Origin: Herbiconiux sp.
Lineage (GTDB): Bacteria; Actinomycetota; Actinomycetes; Actinomycetales; Microbacteriaceae
Direction of reading: 5' to 3'
Assembly: GCF_004297105.1 (NCBI RefSeq)
Contig: NZ_SCVE01000001.1
Coordinates: 62,001-126,000, forward strand
DNA length: 64,000 bases
A program made the position numbers and the translations under genes. The notes under the pieces are model-generated. The model did no database searches and was not told where the DNA came from. It saw only the letters and a list, made by a program, of their open reading frames with translations. This document shows, piece by piece, positions 7,783 through 14,161 of the stretch (the first letter of the stretch is position 1; the number at the start of each line of letters is the position of its first letter).

Positions 7783-8738
7783 CGGAACCAGTGATCGGGT
7801 TCATCGGACTCGGCAACATGGGCGGGCGGATGACCCGCTGCATCACCGGCAAGGGGATCGAGGTCATCGGCTACGACGCCCACGCCCGCAACATCGAGGG
7901 GGCAGGGGCTGTGGCCGGCACCTCGGCCGGCGATGTGACGGATCGGGCCGACATCGTCTTCCTGTCGCTTCCCGACAGCCGCATCGTGGAGTTGGTGGTG
8001 CTCGGCGACGACGGCGTGCTCGCGCACGCCAAGGAGGGCCAGATCGTCGTCGACCTCAGCACCGCGAATCCGGAGTCGACGCGCGAGATCGCGGCCGCTC
8101 TCGCGGAGAAGGGCGCGCACTACCTCGACGCCGGCATCTCGGGCGGCGCGGCCGCCGCGGAGAAGGGCACGCTGACGCTGATGGTGGGAGGCGAGCAGTC
8201 GGCACTCGACGCCGTGCACGAGGCGATGTCGCACTTCGCCTCGAACATCGTCTTCATGGGCCCGTCGGGTGCAGGACACACCACGAAGCTGCTCAACAAC
8301 TTCCTCAATGCGGTGGCTCTCTCGGCCACCTCGGAGGTCATGGTGGCGGGCCGCCGCGCCGGACTCGACATGGATGCGCTGCTCGGCGTGCTCAACACGA
8401 GCTCGGGCGTGAACTTCGCCACCCTCAACCGCTTCCCGAAGATCGTTCACGGCGACTACCTCAAGGGTGGCCTCTCGAACGCTCTGATGATGAAGGACGT
8501 GCTCCTCTATACCGAGCTCATCGCCGGACTCGGCGTGGCCGGGGTGCACGCCGCCGGGCCGCTCGCGAGTTTCGGGGCGGCCATGGCCACCGGCCGATCG
8601 GCCGAGATCAGCAACACCGTCGTCGACGTGCTCGGCGACCTCTCGGGCGGAGTGCGCCTGTACGACACAGAAGACACAGAAGACACAGAACACGCAGAAG
8701 CCACAGAACACGCACGCGACACGGGGAGCGCATCATGA
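7779..8738 (+). CDS. 3-hydroxyisobutyrate dehydrogenase-like NAD(P) oxidoreductase
   Basis: Beta-hydroxyacid dehydrogenase of 319 residues. Motifs: N-terminal Rossmann GFIGLGNMGGRM, the substrate-loop region DAGISGGAAAAEKGTL, the catalytic-lysine motif GAGHTTKLLNNF, and LNTSSGV. The family includes tartronate semialdehyde and 3-hydroxyisobutyrate dehydrogenases. A second member lies 1.8 kb downstream, so the pathway probably has two hydroxyacid steps or two isomers. The last 25 residues are acidic repeats (DTEDTEDTEHAEATEHA) from a 9-base tandem repeat. The ATG overlaps the SDR stop as ATGA. Confidence 0.9.
   Translation: MTEPVIGFIGLGNMGGRMTRCITGKGIEVIGYDAHARNIEGAGAVAGTSAGDVTDRADIVFLSLPDSRIVELVVLGDDGVLAHAKEGQIVVDLSTANPESTREIAAALAEKGAHYLDAGISGGAAAAEKGTLTLMVGGEQSALDAVHEAMSHFASNIVFMGPSGAGHTTKLLNNFLNAVALSATSEVMVAGRRAGLDMDALLGVLNTSSGVNFATLNRFPKIVHGDYLKGGLSNALMMKDVLLYTELIAGLGVAGVHAAGPLASFGAAMATGRSAEISNTVVDVLGDLSGGVRLYDTEDTEDTEHAEATEHARDTGSAS
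8664..8708 (+). repeat. 9-base tandem repeat at the dehydrogenase 3' end
   Basis: Five units of 9 bases (consensus gacacagaa; 8664-8672, 8673-8681, 8682-8690, then two degenerate) encode repeated D-T-E. They lie in frame before the overlapping start of the cupin gene. Confidence 0.85.
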
Positions 8739-9169
8739 GACACATCTCGGCAGCCGAACGAGCGGGCACGGCCGGCAAGACCGGGTCGCAGTTCACCGGG
8801 CAGGTGTTCAACTACCTGACGATGCCTGCCACCGACGGCATCGTGATCAACACGGTCACCTTCAACCCCGGCGCCCGTACGTTCTGGCACAGCCACACCG
8901 ACGGCCAGATCCTCGAGGTCCTCGCCGGCCGCGGCCTCGTGCAGTCCGAAGGCGGCCCTGTCGTCTCCCTCGGAGCCGGAGACACCGTCTGGGTTCCCCC
9001 GGGAGAGCGCCACTGGCACGGGGCCGCTCCCGACTCCTTCATGATCCACACCGCGATCTCCCTCGGTCCTACCCAGTGGGACCACGAAGTGACCGACAGC
9101 GAATACACCTCCCGCCCTGACGACAGCCCCCGCAGCGACCCCAGCCTCAACGAAACGGACGAACGATGA
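8735..9169 (+). CDS. Cupin domain protein
   Basis: Single-domain cupin of 144 residues. Motif 1 is PGARTFWHSHTDGQILEVL, with two His and a Glu as metal ligands; motif 2 is PPGERHWHG with the last His. Such proteins are often found next to carboxymuconolactone-decarboxylase-like proteins, as here, and may act as isomerases, decarboxylases or sensors. The C-terminus is polar and probably flexible. The start overlaps the previous stop as ATGA. Catalytic activity cannot be deduced. Confidence 0.87.
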   Translation: MRHISAAERAGTAGKTGSQFTGQVFNYLTMPATDGIVINTVTFNPGARTFWHSHTDGQILEVLAGRGLVQSEGGPVVSLGAGDTVWVPPGERHWHGAAPDSFMIHTAISLGPTQWDHEVTDSEYTSRPDDSPRSDPSLNETDER

Positions 9170-9573
9170 ACCGAGAATCCACCCACTCCGACACCTACGA
9201 GGCCGGGCTCGCCATGCGCCGCCAGGTACTCGGCGCCGAGCACGTGGACCGCAGTCTCGGAGCCGTGACCGAGTTCTCCCGCCCCATTCAGGAGCTCGTC
9301 ACCGAGTACTGCTGGGGTGAGATCTGGACGCGGGAGGGCCTGCCGCCGCGCACCCGCAGCCTGCTGAACATCGCGATGCTCACCGCTCTCAACCGTCCGC
9401 ACGAGCTCGGCGTGCACGTGCGCGGCGCGATCACCAACGGGGTCACCGAGGAGGAGATCCAGGAGGCGCTGCTCCAGACTGCGATCTATGTCGGAGTGCC
9501 CGCGGCGCTCGAGTCGTTCCGGGTGGCCGAGAAGGTCCTCCGCGAGCTCAAGGAGAGTGCCTCGAATGGCTGA
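9166..9573 (+). CDS. Carboxymuconolactone decarboxylase (PcaC-like) family protein
   Basis: Protein of 135 residues, the usual length for PcaC. It carries WGEIWTREGLPPRTRSLLNIA and NRPHELGVHVRGAITNGVT, both typical of 4-carboxymuconolactone decarboxylases; the His in HVRGA is the conserved catalytic position. It lacks the CxxC of the AhpD branch. In the protocatechuate pathway it decarboxylates a lactone, but here no other protocatechuate genes are present, so a different lactone or keto acid substrate is likely. It is coupled to the cupin gene by ATGA. Confidence 0.85.
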   Translation: MNRESTHSDTYEAGLAMRRQVLGAEHVDRSLGAVTEFSRPIQELVTEYCWGEIWTREGLPPRTRSLLNIAMLTALNRPHELGVHVRGAITNGVTEEEIQEALLQTAIYVGVPAALESFRVAEKVLRELKESASNG

Positions 9574-10498
9574 TCGGGGAGTCGTCGCCTTCGTCGGGCT
9601 CGGCAACATGGGGTTCCCGATGGTGTCGCGGCTCGTGGCTGCGGGGTTCGAGGTGCACGGCTTCGACGTGTCGCCGGACGCGATCGAGCGACTGGCCGGC
9701 ATCGGGGCGACGGGCTACCCGACGGCTGCCGCGGCCGCTGAGGGAGCATCCGTCGTCGTGCTGATGCTGCCGAACTCGGCGATCGTGCAGTCCGTGGTCG
9801 ACGACCTCGTCGCGGCGGATGCCGTGAGCGGCCGGATCATCGTCGACATGAGCTCCTCGGAGCCGCTGGCCACCCGCGCGCTCGCGGTGTCGCTGGGCGA
9901 GGCGGGTGCGGCGCTCATCGACGCGCCGGTCTCCGGCGGCGTGACCGGCGCGGTGAAGGGCACGCTGACGATCATGGTCGGCGGCGACGAGGACGCGTTC
10001 CAGACCGTGCTGCCCGTGCTGTCGGAGCTGGGCAGGCCCATCCGCACCGGCGAGGCGGGCTCGGGACATGCCATCAAGGCGCTCAACAACCTGCTCTCGG
10101 CGACCCATCTCATGGCGACGTCGGAGGCCATGGAGGCCGGCGTGGCGTTCGGTCTCGATCCCGAGGTGATGCTCGCGGTGTTCAACACGTCGAGCGGCCG
10201 AAGCGGATCGACTGAGAACAAGTGGCCGAACTTCGTTCTGCCGGGCAGCTACGACTCGGGCTTCGGGCTCGCACTCATGCTCAAGGACATGAAGATCGCC
10301 GTGGGTCTCGCCGACTCGACGAGCGCTCCCCACGCGCTCAGCTCGCACGCGGTCGACCTGTGGTCGGCCGCGTCATCGGCGCTTCCGGCGAAGGCGGACC
10401 ACACCGAGGTGGCAAGATGGGTCGCAGCCGCCGGATCCGATGATCGCTCCGGCTCCGCCGCACCGAATCCGATCACGGGGGTCGAATCCGATGCCTGA
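9566..10498 (+). CDS. Second 3-hydroxyisobutyrate dehydrogenase-like oxidoreductase
   Basis: Protein of 310 residues with Rossmann motif FVGLGNMGFPM, DAPVSGGVTGAVKGTL, catalytic-lysine motif GSGHAIKALNNLL and FNTSSGRS. It is paralogous to the gene at 7779, but the two are clearly diverged. The start at 9566 is supported by AAGGAG (9550-9555) and overlaps the PcaC-like gene by eight bases. A small hairpin (10509-10514 with 10522-10527) follows before the regulator gene and could weaken read-through. Confidence 0.9.
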   Translation: MADRGVVAFVGLGNMGFPMVSRLVAAGFEVHGFDVSPDAIERLAGIGATGYPTAAAAAEGASVVVLMLPNSAIVQSVVDDLVAADAVSGRIIVDMSSSEPLATRALAVSLGEAGAALIDAPVSGGVTGAVKGTLTIMVGGDEDAFQTVLPVLSELGRPIRTGEAGSGHAIKALNNLLSATHLMATSEAMEAGVAFGLDPEVMLAVFNTSSGRSGSTENKWPNFVLPGSYDSGFGLALMLKDMKIAVGLADSTSAPHALSSHAVDLWSAASSALPAKADHTEVARWVAAAGSDDRSGSAAPNPITGVESDA

Positions 10499-10555
10499 GC
10501 ACCGCGGTGCTCGGGTGGGGACCGAGCAGCCGTGCCGCACCGACGAAGGGACGCC

Positions 10556-11263
10556 ATGATGGCCACCAATTCGCTGTCCGATGCGTGGGCCTCCGAACCC
10601 GTCGGACGCGTGGCCGCGCCGCTGCGCGAGCAGGTGACGGATTCCATCCGTCAGGCCATCCTCGATTTCTCGCTGCAGCCCGGTCAGCGCCTCGTCGAGC
10701 GTGAACTGATGGAGCGCCTGGAGGTGTCCCGCACCACCATCCGCGAGGCGATCCGCGAGCTGTCGGCCGAGGGGCTCGTCACCGTCGTGCCGCAGAAGGG
10801 CGCCATCGTCACCGCCCCCTCGCTCGAAGACGCGGTCGACCTCTACGAGGTGCGCGCCTCCCTCGAGTCGCTCGTCGTGCAGCGCTTCGTCGAGCGGGCC
10901 ACCGACGACCAGGTGGTGCGGCTCGCGGGTGCGGTCGACTACCTCGAGTCGGTCACCACGGCCACCACCGCGATCCGCGAGGTGCTGCGCGCCAAAGACC
11001 GGTTCTACGTCGTCCTCATCGAGGGCGCCCGGAGTGCCGCCCTCCAGCAGCTCCTCGAAAGCATCCAGGCCCGCGTGCAGGTGCTGCGGGCCACCTCGCT
11101 GTCCGAATCGGGGCGGCCCCTCGAGGTGGTGCGGGAGCTGCGCGCCATCGTCGACGCCGTCGCCCGGCGGGATGCCCCGGCCGCCTCGGCGCTCTGCGCC
11201 ATCCACATCCGCTCCGCCTCGGTGACGGCCCTCGCGCACCTCCGTGCGGAGCAGCAGGCCTGA
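10556..11263 (+). CDS. GntR family regulator, FCD subgroup
   Basis: Protein of 235 residues: an N-terminal winged helix (ERLEVSRTTIREAIRELSAEG, then VVPQKGAIVT) and an all-helical FCD ligand domain starting near VDLYEVRASLES. FCD proteins usually repress catabolic operons and release DNA on binding a small carboxylate, often using a metal. It is the last gene of the GMC operon, so it probably regulates its own transcription. The predicted sites are TCGTCATACGA (1581-1591) and TTGTCGTACAA (197-207). GAAGGG five bases upstream fixes the start. Confidence 0.9.
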   Translation: MMATNSLSDAWASEPVGRVAAPLREQVTDSIRQAILDFSLQPGQRLVERELMERLEVSRTTIREAIRELSAEGLVTVVPQKGAIVTAPSLEDAVDLYEVRASLESLVVQRFVERATDDQVVRLAGAVDYLESVTTATTAIREVLRAKDRFYVVLIEGARSAALQQLLESIQARVQVLRATSLSESGRPLEVVRELRAIVDAVARRDAPAASALCAIHIRSASVTALAHLRAEQQA

Positions 11264-11267
11264 TCGA

Positions 11268-11741
11268 TCATCCCAGGTCGCGGGCGTAGCAGAGGGAGAG
11301 CTCCGAGTCGGCATAGTGGCCGAAGTTCGCGATGCGCGTGTACCCCTCGCGCTCGTAGAAGCGCATGGCATCGGGCTGGGCGGATCCCGTCTCCAGCACA
11401 AGGCGCGCGAGGCCCATCGCCCGCGCCTCGTCTTCGATCGCTCGCAGGATCGCGGTGGAGACGCCGCGGCCGCGCGCGTGGGGGGCGACGTACATCCGCT
11501 TGACCTCTGCGCCGCCTCCGTCGAGTGGTCGCAGACCTCCGCAGCCCACCGCTGAGCCCGCGTCGTCGCGGGCCACCAGGAACACCGGCACCGAGTCCGC
11601 CGTGGGCACCGGGCCCGGCTCGTGCGAGTCGTTTCCGTAGCGGGCATCGAGCTCGGCACGCTGGGCAGCCCTCAGCGTGGCCGCGTCGGGCGAGTCGAAC
11701 GGCTCGCGCCCGATGGTGACGGGAAGGGCTTCGGTCGGCAT
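11268..11741 (-). CDS. GNAT family N-acetyltransferase
   Basis: Protein of 157 residues with a GNAT core: VFLVARDDAGSAVGCGGLRPL, then VKRMYVAPHARGRGVSTAIL (acetyl-CoA loop R-G-R-G-V-S), then ARLVLETGSAQPDAMRFYEREGY. The substrate is unknown. The start at 11741 has AGGA five bases upstream; the same frame stays open much further upstream, but that extension runs antisense to the TetR-GNAT gene and is rejected. It is divergent from the TetR-GNAT fusion, with a dyad between them, so it may be that regulator's target. Confidence 0.88.
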   Translation of the reverse strand: MPTEALPVTIGREPFDSPDAATLRAAQRAELDARYGNDSHEPGPVPTADSVPVFLVARDDAGSAVGCGGLRPLDGGGAEVKRMYVAPHARGRGVSTAILRAIEDEARAMGLARLVLETGSAQPDAMRFYEREGYTRIANFGHYADSELSLCYARDLG

Positions 11742-11754
11742 GGGCGTCCTTTCG

Positions 11755-11781
11755 TAACGAGTATTACCGTAACGCTTGTTA
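11755..11781. promoter_or_regulatory. Candidate TetR operator between divergent genes
   Basis: TAACGAG (11755-11761) and CTTGTTA (11775-11781) form an inverted repeat with one mismatch. CGTAACG occurs twice (11753-11759 and 11768-11774), and GTATTAC (11761-11767) is itself a small palindrome. The whole cluster sits between the divergent GNAT and TetR-GNAT starts. Confidence 0.45.
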
Positions 11782-11825
11782 TGCTTCTGTTCCAACTCGC
11801 TCCACCGTGGAAAGGACCGTACCGG

Positions 11826-12974
11826 ATGGCTCGCCAGCGCAATCTCGCCGACCAGCAGGAACGGCTCTCCGAAGCCACCTGGTCGGTGCTCACCGAGGCG
11901 GGTCTCACCGGGCTCACCATCCGCGCCGTCGCCGAGCGCGCCGGCTGCACCACCGGACTCGTGATGCACGCCTTCCCCTCCAAGGAGGCCCTGCTGCTGC
12001 ACGCCCGCGACCTCCTCTACGACCGCACCGCCGTGCGCGCCGACGCCGCCGAGGCGGAGGCCGCCACCCCCACCGACGCCCTGCTCGCGGTGCTCCTGAA
12101 CGCCGTCTCGCTCGACGCCCGGAGCGACGAGGAGGCTCGCGTCTGGGTGAGCTTCCTCGCAGCGTCGCTGGCGGATGCAACTCTCGCCGCCCGGCACACC
12201 GCGGGCAACCGCAGCTTCCTGGCCCGGGTGACGCGTCTGCTGGCGGCCGCCCGGCCCGACTGGTCCGACTCACGAGTGGCCGCGCAGTCGGTGGCGCTGG
12301 TTGCCCTGGCCGAGGGCCTCAACACCCTCGGCTCGGTCGATCGCGAGAGCTACTCCCCCGACATCCAGCGCCGCACGATGACGGATGCGCTCACCCACGC
12401 GCTCGGCTCGCCGCCCACTGCAGCTCCGCCTGCAGCGTCGGCCACCGCACCGGCAGTCGAGACCACCGGCTCACCTGCGCGCATGGCGGGCGACCACGTC
12501 ATCCGGCCCTTCGCGGCCGCCGACGCCGATGCCGTCGTGGCGCTCTGGCAGGCGTGCGGGCTCACGCGGCCCTGGAACGATCCGCGCCGCGACATCGAGC
12601 GCAAGCTCACCACTCAGCCGGAACTCTTCCTCGTTGTGGAAGGCGCGCCCGACCTCGTGCCCGGTGTCGCGGGCTCCGCCTCCGACAGCGCGGGCGAGGC
12701 ATCCGAACCCACCATCGTCGGCAGCGCGATGGCCGGCTACGACGGGCACCGCGGCTGGGTGAACTACCTCGCCGTCGCCCCCTCCGCGCAGGGCCGAGGA
12801 CTCGGCCGCCGGCTCATGCAGGCCGTCGAAGAGCAGTTGCTCGACCGCGGCTGCCCCAAGATCAACCTGCAGATCCGTGAGGGCAACGAGCCCGTCCTGG
12901 CGTTCTACCGCGCGCTCGGCTACACGCCCGATGCCGCCGTGAGCTTCGGCAAGCGCCTCATCCCCGACGCCTAG
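11826..12974 (+). CDS. TetR regulator fused to a GNAT acetyltransferase domain
   Basis: Protein of 382 residues. Residues 1 to about 195 form a TetR-type repressor with helix-turn-helix TIRAVAERAGCTTGLVMHAF followed by an all-helical ligand domain. After an Ala/Pro linker (PPTAAPPAASATAPA) comes a GNAT domain from about residue 220, with VNYLAVAPSAQGRGLGRRLM and EGNEPVLAFYRALGY. The fusion would link ligand sensing to acetylation; no split is visible, as the frame is open throughout. AAAGGA (11811-11816) supports the start. The stop shares the tetramer CTAG with the ackA stop on the other strand. Confidence 0.88.
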   Translation: MARQRNLADQQERLSEATWSVLTEAGLTGLTIRAVAERAGCTTGLVMHAFPSKEALLLHARDLLYDRTAVRADAAEAEAATPTDALLAVLLNAVSLDARSDEEARVWVSFLAASLADATLAARHTAGNRSFLARVTRLLAAARPDWSDSRVAAQSVALVALAEGLNTLGSVDRESYSPDIQRRTMTDALTHALGSPPTAAPPAASATAPAVETTGSPARMAGDHVIRPFAAADADAVVALWQACGLTRPWNDPRRDIERKLTTQPELFLVVEGAPDLVPGVAGSASDSAGEASEPTIVGSAMAGYDGHRGWVNYLAVAPSAQGRGLGRRLMQAVEEQLLDRGCPKINLQIREGNEPVLAFYRALGYTPDAAVSFGKRLIPDA

Positions 12975-14161
12975 CCCGCGACGGCCGCCAGCGACTGCCG
13001 GGCGATCTCCAGCTCCTCGTTCGTGGGCACCACGAGCACCTCGACGCGCGCCGTGGGCGGCGAGATGCGCCGCGCCGACGACAGCGAGCGCTCGTTGAGC
13101 GCCGGGTCGACCACGATGCCGAGCTCCGAGAGCCCCTCGAGGGCCCTCGCCCGCACCAGCGGGTTGTTCTCGCCCACGCCCGCCGTGAAGACGATCGCAT
13201 CGAGATGCCCCAGCTGCGCGTAGTACGAACCCACATAGCCCCGGATGCGGTGCAGGTACACCTCCAGGGCCAGCAGCGCCGCCTCGTCGCCGTCTGCGGC
13301 GGCCTTCTGCACATCGCGCATGTCGCCTCGCCCCGAGAGCCCGAGCAGCCCGCTGCCGCGGTTCAGCAGCTCGTCGAGCTCGGCGAAGCCCATGCCCGTC
13401 TTGCGGTTGAGGTGGAACAGCACCGCCGGGTCGATGTCGCCGGAGCGCGTGCCCATCACGAGTCCCTCGAGCGGCGTCATGCCCATCGATGTCTCCACCG
13501 ACCGACCGCCGTCGATGGCGCAGACGGATGCCCCGTTGCCGAGGTGCAGCACGATCATCTTCAGCGACTCGACCGGCTTGCCGAGGAAGGCGGCCGTCGC
13601 CCCGGCCACATACTTGTGCGAGGTGCCGTGGAAGCCGTACCGGCGGATGCGCTGCTTCTCGGCGAGCGCCCGGTCGATGGCGTAGGTGTAGGCCGCCGGG
13701 GGCAGCGTCTGGTGGAAGGCCGTGTCGAACACCGCGACCTGCGGCACGTCGGGGAACGCCTTCTGCGCCGCCTCGATGCCCTCGAGATTGGCCGGGTTGT
13801 GCAGCGGCGCCAGCTCGCTCAGGTCTTCGATGTTGATCTTCACCAGGTCGGTGATGACGGTCGCCTCGTGGAACCGTTTGCCGCCGTGCACGACGCGGTG
13901 CCCGACGGCCACGAGCGGATGCGTGTCGAACGACGGCCCGTGCTCCTCGAACGCCGCGAGCATCGCCTCGAATCCGGCCGTGTGGTCGGGGATGGCGGGC
14001 GACGCCGTCCACGAGCCCACCTGCGTGGTGTGCCGGGTCTTGCCCGTCTCCTCACCGATGCGCTCGACCAGACCGGATGCCAGCACCTGTTCGGTGCCGG
14101 TGTCGATCAGCTGGTACTTGAACGACGAGGAACCGCTGTTCACCACGAGGATGGAGCTCAT
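12971..14161 (-). CDS. ackA: Acetate kinase
   Basis: Protein of 396 residues, normal length, interconverting acetyl phosphate plus ADP and acetate plus ATP. Motifs: N-terminal VVNSGSSSFKYQL, AVGHRVVHGGKRF, the FHGTSHKYV loop, LGNGASVCAIDGG, and MTPLEGLVMGTRSGDIDPA. It lies directly after pta with ATGA overlap, the standard operon. Acetyl phosphate may come from Pta or from the phosphoketolase encoded 7 kb away on the same strand. Confidence 0.97.
   Translation of the reverse strand: MSSILVVNSGSSSFKYQLIDTGTEQVLASGLVERIGEETGKTRHTTQVGSWTASPAIPDHTAGFEAMLAAFEEHGPSFDTHPLVAVGHRVVHGGKRFHEATVITDLVKINIEDLSELAPLHNPANLEGIEAAQKAFPDVPQVAVFDTAFHQTLPPAAYTYAIDRALAEKQRIRRYGFHGTSHKYVAGATAAFLGKPVESLKMIVLHLGNGASVCAIDGGRSVETSMGMTPLEGLVMGTRSGDIDPAVLFHLNRKTGMGFAELDELLNRGSGLLGLSGRGDMRDVQKAAADGDEAALLALEVYLHRIRGYVGSYYAQLGHLDAIVFTAGVGENNPLVRARALEGLSELGIVVDPALNERSLSSARRISPPTARVEVLVVPTNEELEIARQSLAAVAG

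Noticed and set aside
11742..12197. Extension of the GNAT gene at 11268 to give a 309-residue protein
   Set aside because: The extra part is antisense to the TetR-GNAT gene and unlike any GNAT; the ATG at 11741 has a proper ribosome binding site.
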